Positions 15,741 through 22,879 of a DNA stretch of 46,818 nt are shown here, in pieces. The notes below the pieces were generated by a model. The model was not told the origin of the DNA and ran no database searches. It saw nothing but the letters and a program-made list of their open reading frames with translations. Both the position numbers and the translations under genes were made by a program. Source of the stretch: an uncultured Eubacteriales bacterium (GTDB lineage Bacteria; Bacillota; Clostridia; Oscillospirales; Acutalibacteraceae); NCBI GenBank assembly GCA_910584745.1, contig CAJUDG010000007.1:150764-197581 (forward strand), written 5' to 3'. Within the stretch, counting starts at the first letter, position 1; each line of letters opens with the position of its first letter.

Positions 15741-16181
15741 CTACTTTCTGTCCTGCTCCCTGCGCCGGCCCAGGGCCTGGTCGTATTTCCTGCCAAGCAC
15801 CCGGAAGTACACCTCAAAGCCAAGGCACAGCACAATAAAAGCCACAAAGAATATGACGATAAACGAGACCCACGCCCCCAGGTTATCCATGGGGAACCAG
15901 CGGAACGCCCAGGCGAAAGCCCCGCAAACGCAGAATATCAGCCCGCAGAATATCAGCAGCCGCAGCCAGTAGCTGGGCTTTTTCAGCACCTGTCCCGAGA
16001 AGAATATATACTGCAAGAGGGTTATCACCCCGCACATGGCCAGAAGCTGTATTATCAGCGAATAGCGGATGTATTCGCCCCCATAGAGCCAGTCGATAAA
16101 CATATAGATGCACAGGGCCCCGGTGAAGCTCAGACAGCCCCAGCTTTTCAGCTCTCCTATAAACCTTAAAAATTTTTTCAT
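15741..16181 (-). CDS. DUF3021 membrane protein (LytTR partner)
   Basis: The 146-residue protein has four hydrophobic segments (about residues 15-32, 42-62, 73-95, 105-130) and a short basic tail, the layout of DUF3021 proteins. These are almost always encoded beside a small LytTR regulator, as here, and are thought to act as its membrane-bound partner, possibly an anti-activator. The start is chosen at MKKFLRF, which has AAAGGAG at the right distance; an open frame extends 23 codons upstream. The gap to the LytTR stop is 19 nt. Confidence 0.85.
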   Translation of the reverse strand: MKKFLRFIGELKSWGCLSFTGALCIYMFIDWLYGGEYIRYSLIIQLLAMCGVITLLQYIFFSGQVLKKPSYWLRLLIFCGLIFCVCGAFAWAFRWFPMDNLGAWVSFIVIFFVAFIVLCLGFEVYFRVLGRKYDQALGRRREQDRK

Positions 16182-16200
16182 GCTGTTTCTCCTTTCTAAG

Positions 16201-16650
16201 CTATAGTCCCAGCTTCTTTTTAAGCCAAGGCGCGTACTGCCGGGAAACATACACCGCCTCGCCGTTGTCCATTGTAAGCCTTATCCTGCCGCCCAGGTCC
16301 GGGCGCAGGGAACGTATCGCGTTGAAGTTCACCAGCGCCGATTTCGAGGCTCGGAAAAAGCCCCGGCCCCGAAGCCTCTCCTCCAGCTCGTACAGCCGCA
16401 GCTCCGTCTCATAGACCGCCCCGGCGGTATAGAGAAAGGCGCGCTTGTCGGCGGTGTCGGCATAGAGCACCTTTGCCGGGTCCAAAAGGTAGGTCTGCCC
16501 GTCAAGCTGCCCGGTAAGCCTGCCCGTGTCCTCCGCCGCCAGCTCATAGAGCCTTGAAAGCAGCCCCGCCGCGGCCTCGCCGGCCTCGGCGCAGCGCAGT
16601 ATTATCTCCGGCTCCGGTATACCCGGAGCCACCTCCATTTTGATCTTCAT
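16201..16650 (-). CDS. LytTR-family DNA-binding regulator
   Basis: The 149-residue protein lacks a receiver domain. The LytTR domain covers about residues 50-147, with YLLDPAKVLYADTADKRAFLYT, the conserved FFRASKSALVNFNAIRSL segment and the terminal VYVSRQYAPWLKKKLGL. Stand-alone LytTR proteins paired with DUF3021 control their own operon and nearby membrane genes. The ATG has only a weak GGGGGC ribosome-binding site. The promoter at 16697-16725 carries a palindrome near the transcription start. Confidence 0.9.
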   Translation of the reverse strand: MKIKMEVAPGIPEPEIILRCAEAGEAAAGLLSRLYELAAEDTGRLTGQLDGQTYLLDPAKVLYADTADKRAFLYTAGAVYETELRLYELEERLRGRGFFRASKSALVNFNAIRSLRPDLGGRIRLTMDNGEAVYVSRQYAPWLKKKLGL

Positions 16651-16672
16651 GGCCCGCCCCCTTTGGCTTTTT

Positions 16673-16690
16673 TAGTAAGCGCGTTTACTA
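16673..16690. promoter_or_regulatory. Palindromic operator candidate in the LytTR leader
   Basis: TAGTAA-GCGCGT-TTACTA is an 18-bp inverted repeat with perfect 6-bp arms. It covers the predicted transcription start of the LytTR operon, a position suited to repression or autoregulation. Confidence 0.5.
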
Positions 16691-16696
16691 CTGTGT

Positions 16697-16725
16697 AGTA
16701 TACGCCGCTATTTTAAGCCGCGCAA
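16697..16725 (-). promoter_or_regulatory. Promoter of the LytTR-DUF3021 operon
   Basis: Minus-strand TTGCGC (16720-16725) and TATACT (16697-16702) have a 17-bp spacer, about 45 nt upstream of the ATG. Confidence 0.65.
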
Positions 16726-16785
16726 GGGGGAGAGGACTGACCTGCGCTTTTTGGGGCGTAAGATGGCGGCAGATTTGCGCAAGTA

Positions 16786-16822
16786 TTTACATTTTGATGA
16801 TATTTTCTTGAATACTTGATGA
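16786..16822 (+). repeat. 37-bp control element, copy 1
   Basis: This TTTACATTTTGATGA...ACTTGATGA element is 36/37 identical to 20625-20661. Inside it TTGATGA occurs twice, 22 bp apart (two helical turns), as expected for an OmpR-type regulator. It lies directly upstream of the DUF6034 gene, whose operon encodes such a regulator. Confidence 0.85.
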
Positions 16823-16845
16823 ACGTCCCCGGGTTATGATACAAT
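16816..16845 (+). promoter_or_regulatory. Promoter candidate of the DUF6034 operon
   Basis: TTGATG (16816-16821), which is the end of the 37-bp element, and TACAAT (16840-16845) have an 18-bp spacer, 26 nt before the ATG. The weak -35 fits a promoter that needs an activator bound to the element. Confidence 0.5.
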
Positions 16846-16871
16846 AAACTAAAGCGACAGGAGGACCGAAA

Positions 16872-18536
16872 ATGCCAAGACAAAAACTAAAGCGCCTGAT
16901 AGCCGGGGCCCTTTGCGGGGCGATGCTCCTGGCCCTGCCCGCCTGCCAGGAGGACCCGGAGGGCTCTATCGTGGCCCATAAGGATATGGAAAAGCTCATA
17001 TCAGAGGGGGCAAAGAGCACCGATGAGAGCCGTGTTGACGCGGAACAGCTCATAGAGGACGCGAAAAAGACCGAGAGCTATGAGACCACCCTGGACAATT
17101 CGGGCCTTAAGGTAAAGGCGGAGGTCAACGCCCAGGTGGAGCTGCCGGAGGTGGATAAGCTGTCCATCTATAGGGTAAAGCAGAAGCCCTTTACACAGGA
17201 GTTCCTGGACAAGGTGCGCGCGGAGCTCTGCGGGGATGTGGAGCTGTTTGACTACAGCGCTACGCAGGTGGCCACGAAGAAGGACATTGAGGAGAATATA
17301 CGGGACGCGCGTGAGAACATTGCGGAGTATGAGGAGATGATGCACCAGATGGCAAATAACCCGGAGGTGCCCGAGGACCAGCGCCAGGATGGGCTGGACT
17401 CCATAGAGCCATACCGGCAGGAGATGCAGGAGGAGATCGACCGGATGCAGGCGGAATACGAGAGCGCCCCGGACGAGGTGGACTTAGCCGATTACCCCAC
17501 CGACTACAAGATCCATACCTATAAGGAGCTTTACGAGGGAGACCCCGATAACGGCTATTATGGATGGCTCTACGGCCTGGGCGACGAGAAGGGCGACAGC
17601 GGCTTCTCCGGCGTGTCCGACGGCAGTGACGGCCGCTACCGCAGCCTTTATGTTCAGAACAACGCCGACTACAGCAATAAGCTCTATTACTATGACGACC
17701 TCGGGTCGCTCTTGAATCATGGCGGCGTTATCGTTGAGGATACGCGTTTTGAGCCGTATATGCCCGCAAGTGATTTCGGCATTGAACAGGGCTATGAAAG
17801 CTTCTGGAAGGAAAAGGGCGTGCCCTCCCCGGTAATCTCAGGGGACTTTGGCCTGGAGGGGGACATGGTCTTTGTGCCGGTGGGCAGCAAGGAGATAAGC
17901 TTCACTGAGGAGGAGGCCCGGGAGAAAGCGGAGGAGCTTCTGGGTAAGCTGGGCATCACCGACTTCAAATTCAGCGAGGGCGGCAAATACAGCGAGCTTC
18001 TGGGCGGAGAAGGCGAGGATTTTCTGTATGACGTGTATTATGTCCTGCGCTATACCCGGGAGCTGGAGGGCGTGCTGTTGACCCAGTCCAGCGGGGCAAA
18101 GTTTGTGGTGGGCCAGGACACCAGCAACCCAAACCGCAAGCAGATGTGGCCCGGGGAGAATATAGAGATACGCATAAACGACCGGGGCATCGTGGGTTTC
18201 CAGTACAACGCCCCCTTGGAGATAACCGAAACCGTGGTGGAGGGCACGTCCCTGAAGACCTTTGACGAGGTCAAGGGCACCTTCGAGCAGATGCTGCCCA
18301 TGCTGCTGGCCGAGGAGGACTTTGAAGTGACGGCCAAGGTGGACAGGGTGCGGCTGAGCTACTCCAGGATAAGCGAGAAGGACAGCTTTGACACGGGGCT
18401 CGTGGTGCCGGTATGGAGCTTTGAGGGCGAGACCCAGGCCTATTTTAACGGCTATCCCATGCACGATCGTAAAGGCACGCTCATGGCCATAAATGCCATA
18501 GACGGCTCGGTGATAGACGCGGACCTGGGGTATTAA
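16872..18536 (+). CDS. DUF6034-family lipoprotein
   Basis: The 554-residue protein has a lipoprotein signal: basic start MPRQKLKRLIAG, hydrophobic core and lipobox LPAC (Cys about residue 25). The mature part is acidic and includes a Glu-rich, probably coiled-coil stretch (about 130-200) and a Tyr/Asp-rich segment (200-290). It fits the DUF6034 lipoproteins of gut Clostridia, which have no assigned function. It is the first gene upstream of an OmpR/HK pair, so a ligand-binding or signal-input role outside the membrane is reasonable but inferred. GACAGGAGG precedes the ATG. Confidence 0.85.
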   Translation: MPRQKLKRLIAGALCGAMLLALPACQEDPEGSIVAHKDMEKLISEGAKSTDESRVDAEQLIEDAKKTESYETTLDNSGLKVKAEVNAQVELPEVDKLSIYRVKQKPFTQEFLDKVRAELCGDVELFDYSATQVATKKDIEENIRDARENIAEYEEMMHQMANNPEVPEDQRQDGLDSIEPYRQEMQEEIDRMQAEYESAPDEVDLADYPTDYKIHTYKELYEGDPDNGYYGWLYGLGDEKGDSGFSGVSDGSDGRYRSLYVQNNADYSNKLYYYDDLGSLLNHGGVIVEDTRFEPYMPASDFGIEQGYESFWKEKGVPSPVISGDFGLEGDMVFVPVGSKEISFTEEEAREKAEELLGKLGITDFKFSEGGKYSELLGGEGEDFLYDVYYVLRYTRELEGVLLTQSSGAKFVVGQDTSNPNRKQMWPGENIEIRINDRGIVGFQYNAPLEITETVVEGTSLKTFDEVKGTFEQMLPMLLAEEDFEVTAKVDRVRLSYSRISEKDSFDTGLVVPVWSFEGETQAYFNGYPMHDRKGTLMAINAIDGSVIDADLGY

Positions 18537-18548
18537 GATAATTTTTTG

Positions 18549-18588
18549 ACGGCGGAGCCTGTATTTTTGCAGGCTTTACCGCCGTTTT
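18549..18588 (+). terminator. Attenuator-like hairpin between DUF6034 and the regulator gene
   Basis: ACGGCGG+AGCCTG pairs with CAGGCT+CCGCCGT (3-nt bulge) and is followed by TTTT. It lies in the 67-nt gap before the TTG start of the response regulator and could lower distal expression relative to the lipoprotein. Confidence 0.6.
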
Positions 18589-18603
18589 AAGGGAGGCAGT
18601 ATT

Positions 18604-19275
18604 TTGGCAAGGCGCATTTTGGTTTTAGAGGACGAGGAGGCCATCTCCGGCATGATAGCCATGAACCTTAAGGCGGCCGGCATGGAGCCGGTGGTGTTCG
18701 CAAACGGCCTTCGGGTGCGGGACGCCCTGCCCGGGGACCACGCCTATGACCTGGCCCTTCTGGACGTGATGGTGCCGGGGCTGGACGGCTTCGGGGTGTT
18801 CGAGCTCTTGAAGCCGTACAAAATACCGGCCATATTCCTGACGGCCAGGGACGACCTGGATTCAAAGCTTCTGGGCCTTACCGGCGGGGCCGAGGACTAT
18901 ATAGTAAAGCCCTTTCAGGTGCTGGAGCTGCTGGTGCGCATGGAGAAGGTCCTGGCCCGCACGGCCCCCCGGGAGGGCGCGTCCGTCCTGCGGGTGCTGG
19001 ACCTTGAGATAGACCTTGGGGGCCACAGGGTCAGAAAGGCCGGGGCGGAGGTGGCCCTGAAGCCCATGGAGTTCGACCTGCTGGTGGCCCTGGTGAAAAA
19101 TAAGAATATCGCCATATCCCGGGAGGACCTTATCGGCATGGTCTGGGGCAGCGGCTACCTGGGGGAGACCCGCACCGTGGACGTGCATATCGGCCAGCTG
19201 AGAAAGAAGCTGGGGCTGCAAAAGGCCATAAAGACCGTGCCGAAGCTGGGCTATAGGCTGGAGGACGGCCTATGA
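18604..19275 (+). CDS. OmpR-family response regulator
   Basis: The 223-residue protein has a receiver (1-115) with acidic pocket Glu9/Asp10/Glu11, phospho-acceptor Asp54 (LLDVMVPGLDG), Thr80 and Lys102 (VKPF), then a winged-helix Trans_Reg_C domain (about 125-222) with VALKPMEFDLLVAL, RTVDVHIGQLRKKLG and VPKLGYRLE. The start codon is TTG, supported by GGGAGG 8 nt upstream and by the MARRILVLEDEE start of the fold. The gene overlaps the histidine kinase by 4 nt (ATGA). The likely target is the 37-bp element before this operon and before the ABC operon. Confidence 0.95.
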   Translation: MARRILVLEDEEAISGMIAMNLKAAGMEPVVFANGLRVRDALPGDHAYDLALLDVMVPGLDGFGVFELLKPYKIPAIFLTARDDLDSKLLGLTGGAEDYIVKPFQVLELLVRMEKVLARTAPREGASVLRVLDLEIDLGGHRVRKAGAEVALKPMEFDLLVALVKNKNIAISREDLIGMVWGSGYLGETRTVDVHIGQLRKKLGLQKAIKTVPKLGYRLEDGL

Positions 19276-20621
19276 AGCTGCGGGTGAAGCTGTCGCTTAT
19301 GACCGGGGCGGCGCTGCTTTTTGCCGCGATGCTCTTTATAGGGCTCAGCTTTTCCATGAGCCGCCGGACCATTCTCTCAGAGGCGGGCCGCAGCGCCTAT
19401 GCCCAGAGCCAAGCGGCCTTTCAGAGCTTCGAGAACTACTGCGGCCGGCTTGCCGGAGGGGCCGGGGTACAGTCGGCGGTCTACTGGCTGAAATCCCAGG
19501 AGGACGAGTACACAATACTCCTGCGGGACGATGAGGTATGCTATAACAGGACGGTGCTGGACCCCGCGGAGCTCTCAGAGAACAGCCCACCCCGGTACGG
19601 CCCCCAGGAGGCCGGGCTCTATAGGGGGCGGCGGCTTCTGGTGTACCGCTTTGACAGCGACGCGCGGTTCGTCTTCATACATCTGGTGGACGTCACCGAC
19701 ACCTATATGGGCCTATACAGGCTGGCCGCGGGCCAGGGGCTGCTGTCGGTCGTCATACTGGCTGTGGCAGCGGCGGCTGTGTTCTATATGCTGAGAAGGG
19801 CTCTGAAGCCCCTGCAGGCCCTCTCTGACAGCGCCAACGCCATCGCGGCGGGGGCCTATGACCGCCGGGCCCCGGAGGAGGGCAGGGACGAGCTCTCGGG
19901 CCTTGGCCGGGACTTCAACCGCATGGCTGCGGCCGTGGAGGAGCATATCCGCCGGGTGGAGGAGAGCGAGGAGCAGAAGACCATGTTCATGGCAAGCCTT
20001 ACCCACGAGCTGAAGACCCCCCTGACGGCCATCTCCGGCTATGCCCAGACCCTGCGCTACGCGAAGCTTTCCGAGGAGGATAAGGATACGGCCCTGCGCT
20101 ATATATGCAGCGAGAGCTCCCGGCTCGACCGGCTCTCGAAGAAGATGCTGCGCCTGTTGGAGCTGGACCGGGATGTGCCCCTGGTGATGGAGCCCGCGCC
20201 CCTTGCGGAGCTTGCCGGGGCCGCCCGGGACATCTGCCTTCCCGCGGCCCGGGACAAGGGCGTGGGGATAGAAATTGGGGAGTGCCCCGGCAGCTGGCCC
20301 TGTGACAGGGACCTTCTTACCCAGGCCATCGTGAACCTTGTGGACAACAGCGTAAAGGCCTGCTCTCAGGGCGGCACGGTGAGGATATATGTAAAGGACG
20401 GGGCCCTTACGGTAGAGGACGACGGCTGCGGCATACCAGAGGAGGACATCGCCCACCTGACCGAGGCCTTCTACATGGTGGACAAGTCCCGCAGCCGCCA
20501 GAGCGGCGGGGCCGGGATGGGCCTTGCACTTACCTCGGCGATACTGCGGCGCCACGGGCTGAAGCTTCGCATAGAGAGCCGGATGGGGCGGGGCACCCGG
20601 GCGATGATAGCTTTTGAGTGA
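19272..20621 (+). CDS. Sensor histidine kinase
   Basis: The 449-residue protein has TM1 at about 10-30, an extracellular sensor domain (about 31-150), TM2 at about 155-178, HAMP (180-230), HisKA with FMASLTHELKTPLTAISGYA (His245), and HATPase_c with N-box NLVDNSVKAC, G1 DDGCGIPEED and G2 GGAGMGLAL. It phosphorylates the response regulator it overlaps. The membrane-outside sensor domain and the co-transcribed lipoprotein suggest detection of an extracellular compound or envelope stress. Confidence 0.95.
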   Translation: MKLRVKLSLMTGAALLFAAMLFIGLSFSMSRRTILSEAGRSAYAQSQAAFQSFENYCGRLAGGAGVQSAVYWLKSQEDEYTILLRDDEVCYNRTVLDPAELSENSPPRYGPQEAGLYRGRRLLVYRFDSDARFVFIHLVDVTDTYMGLYRLAAGQGLLSVVILAVAAAAVFYMLRRALKPLQALSDSANAIAAGAYDRRAPEEGRDELSGLGRDFNRMAAAVEEHIRRVEESEEQKTMFMASLTHELKTPLTAISGYAQTLRYAKLSEEDKDTALRYICSESSRLDRLSKKMLRLLELDRDVPLVMEPAPLAELAGAARDICLPAARDKGVGIEIGECPGSWPCDRDLLTQAIVNLVDNSVKACSQGGTVRIYVKDGALTVEDDGCGIPEEDIAHLTEAFYMVDKSRSRQSGGAGMGLALTSAILRRHGLKLRIESRMGRGTRAMIAFE

Positions 20622-20624
20622 GTG

Positions 20625-20661
20625 TTTACATTTTGATGATATTTTCCTGAATACTTGATGA
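20625..20661 (+). repeat. 37-bp control element, copy 2
   Basis: This is the second copy of the element at 16786-16822 (one T-to-C difference), starting 3 bp after the kinase stop and ahead of the ABC transporter operon. TTGATGA recurs at 20633 and 20655, again 22 bp apart. No good -10 follows at normal spacing, so the promoter here is either activator-dependent or lies within the element (TTTACA...AATACT, 19 bp). Confidence 0.85.
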
Positions 20662-20720
20662 CCGAAAAGGTGTTAAACTCTTATCTGAGAGAAGCACCTT
20701 TTTATATTTTTGGTGATAAA

Positions 20721-21344
20721 ATGAACAGCTTTGAGACGGACCTTAAACGGGCGGTGCTGTCCGTAAGGTTCCTTCTGGGGGCCGCACTCCAGCTTCTGAT
20801 ACTGTGGACCCAGGGGGAGGCCTCCGCCCTGTACAGAATAAGCATACCCCTGGCCTGCACTTTACCCTATGCCTGCGGATGGCTGGACGAGTACAAGACG
20901 GGCTATGCGCGGCTTGCCCTGGCGCGGGGCAGTATGCGGAGCTATATCCTGGGAAAATTCCTGGCATGCTGCATATCCGGCGGCGGGGCAGAGGCGTTTT
21001 CCGCCTGGCTCTACGTCTTTCTGAAAGCGCCGGGGACAGAGTGGGACTATGGCCGCACCTTCCTTGTGGCCGCGCTCTGGGCCGCTGTGGCGGCGGTGCT
21101 GGCGGCACTGTCCGGCAGCAGGTATATAGCCTTCGGCGGCGCCTTTGTCATCTGCTACTTCCTGGTGATAATCTCCGAGCGGTACTGGCCGGGGCTCTAC
21201 TGCCTGTACCCCTACGAGTGGCTGGACATGCGCCATACCTGGCCCTTTGGCGGCGCGGGGGTAACGCTGCTGCTTTTGGGGCTGATACTTATGCTTTTTC
21301 TCTGCTACTACATTATCCTGAAAGGGAGGATAGAACGTGACTAA
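20721..21344 (+). CDS. ABC transporter membrane protein (first)
   Basis: The 208-residue protein has about six hydrophobic helices and no soluble domain, as in ABC-2-type permeases. It begins MNSFETDLKRAVLSVRFLLG with an amphipathic N-terminal segment. A TTG-started extension of 22 codons exists, but it would overlap the 37-bp element and the ATG is a more natural start; its ribosome-binding site (GGTGA) is weak. The stop overlaps the next permease start by 8 nt, and an ATPase gene follows, so the two permeases probably form a heterodimer. Confidence 0.75.
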   Translation: MNSFETDLKRAVLSVRFLLGAALQLLILWTQGEASALYRISIPLACTLPYACGWLDEYKTGYARLALARGSMRSYILGKFLACCISGGGAEAFSAWLYVFLKAPGTEWDYGRTFLVAALWAAVAAVLAALSGSRYIAFGGAFVICYFLVIISERYWPGLYCLYPYEWLDMRHTWPFGGAGVTLLLLGLILMLFLCYYIILKGRIERD

Positions 21345-22230
21345 GCTCCGGCAGACGGCCATAACCGCCATGGCCTGCTTCGGCAGATGGCGGGGCAGCC
21401 CGCAGGTATGGCTCAGCTTCGCCCTGGGGTTCATAGCCTGCTTTCTGCTCTCGCAGAAGGTGGTGGACTTCGCCGCGGAGCAGGACACCCTTTTGCAGCT
21501 TTTCGAGCCATTTATCTGGACCTTCGGCGACGCGAATTCCATCCTGCTCATCTCCCTATGCCTTCTGCTGCTCTTTGGGGATATGCCGAACCTTGGCAAC
21601 GAGGCCCCCTTCTTCCTGGTGCGCACCAGCCGCTTCTGCTGGATGGCCGGGCAGCTTCTGTACCTTACCCTGGCAACCACACTCTTTGTGCTGTTCATAC
21701 TGGTTTCTACCTGCGTGCTGTGCGGGGCAAGGGCCTTCTCGGGCAATATGTGGAGTGAGACCGCCGCCATCCTGGGCTACTCGAGCATTGGGGAAAGCAT
21801 CGCCGTGCCGGCCTTTGTAAAGGTGCTGGAGCTGACCTTTCCCTACCAGTGCGCCCTGCACATCTTCGGGCTCATGCTGGGCTATTCCCTGGTGCTCTCG
21901 GCGCTGATATTCTTCTTCAACCTCCTTCGGGGCCGCATGGGTATGCTGGCCGGGGCGGCGTTCAGCGGCTTCGGCTTCTTCCTCAGTCCCCAGGTGATAA
22001 CGGAGTGGTTCCATCTTGGGCCCACAGAGGGCCGCATAGCCAATATCCTGTTCGGCTGGATCTCGCCGCTGAACCACGCCACATACTATATGCACAACTT
22101 CGGGTACGACAACCTCCCGCGCCTTGCGGATTCCTACGGCATCTTCGCGGCGGCAGGCCTCGCGGTCTATCTGCTGTCCTTCTGGCGGGTGAGGAAATAC
22201 CCCTTCAACTTTACCGGGACGGAGCGTTGA
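21337..22230 (+). CDS. ABC transporter membrane protein (second)
   Basis: The 297-residue protein has about six to seven hydrophobic segments. It is larger than the first permease and shares its general layout. The start codon is GTG, with GGGAGG 7 nt upstream inside the preceding gene. It is followed 2 nt later by the ATPase gene. The substrate is not apparent; its partnership with the lipoprotein/two-component genes resembles bacitracin-type detoxification or envelope-export modules, but no BceB-like large extracellular domain is present. Confidence 0.8.
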   Translation: MTKLRQTAITAMACFGRWRGSPQVWLSFALGFIACFLLSQKVVDFAAEQDTLLQLFEPFIWTFGDANSILLISLCLLLLFGDMPNLGNEAPFFLVRTSRFCWMAGQLLYLTLATTLFVLFILVSTCVLCGARAFSGNMWSETAAILGYSSIGESIAVPAFVKVLELTFPYQCALHIFGLMLGYSLVLSALIFFFNLLRGRMGMLAGAAFSGFGFFLSPQVITEWFHLGPTEGRIANILFGWISPLNHATYYMHNFGYDNLPRLADSYGIFAAAGLAVYLLSFWRVRKYPFNFTGTER

Positions 22231-22232
22231 CA

Positions 22233-22865
22233 ATGGAGCATAAGGGCATCATAGTGGAAAACGTGTACAAATCCTTCGGGAAAGAGACGGTGCTTGAGGA
22301 CGTGAGCCTTTCGATACCGCCGGGGGAGATAGCCGGGGTGGTGGGCAATAACGGCAGCGGCAAGACCGTCCTGATGAAGTGCATCTGCGGCTTTCTGCGG
22401 CCCGACAAGGGCAGCGTCGCCGTAAACGGCATAAGGGTGGGCAGGGACCGGGACTTCCCCCCGAGCCTTGGCATCATCATCGAGACCCCGGGCTTTATAC
22501 CCAACATGAGCGGCTATAGGAACCTTAAGACCCTTGCCGCCCTTAGGGGCCTCATCGGCAAAAGGGAGATCATGGCGGCGCTGGACCGGGTGGGACTTTC
22601 AAAAAGCGCCCGCAAGGCCGTGTCGAAGTATTCCCTTGGTATGCGCCAGCGCCTGGGGATAGCCCAGGCCGTCATGGAGGACCCGGAGGTGCTCATCCTG
22701 GACGAACCCTTCAACGGCCTGGATAAGACCACCGCGGAGGACATGCGCGGGCTGCTGCTGGAGCTGCGGGACCGGGGCAAGGCCATACTGCTTGCCAGCC
22801 ACAACGCCCGGGACATTGAGGAGCTCTGCGGCTGGGTATACGAGATGGACGTGCACAGATCATGA
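22233..22865 (+). CDS. ABC transporter ATP-binding protein
   Basis: The 210-residue protein carries all ABC motifs: Walker A GNNGSGKTVLMK (about 39-50), Q-loop region IIETPGFIPNMSG, signature YSLGMRQRLG, Walker B VLILDEPFNGLD and switch His in LLASHNARD. It powers the two permeases just upstream. An open frame runs 128 codons further upstream, but that part lies in the permease gene; the ATG 2 nt after the permease stop fits the homologous start VENVYKSFG. Confidence 0.93.
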   Translation: MEHKGIIVENVYKSFGKETVLEDVSLSIPPGEIAGVVGNNGSGKTVLMKCICGFLRPDKGSVAVNGIRVGRDRDFPPSLGIIIETPGFIPNMSGYRNLKTLAALRGLIGKREIMAALDRVGLSKSARKAVSKYSLGMRQRLGIAQAVMEDPEVLILDEPFNGLDKTTAEDMRGLLLELRDRGKAILLASHNARDIEELCGWVYEMDVHRS

Positions 22866-22879
22866 CAAAGGGGGAGCGT

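Noticed and set aside
21849..22232. Upstream extension of the ABC ATPase frame
   Set aside because: It runs in the wrong frame through the permease gene; the ATPase fold begins at 22233, right after the permease stop.
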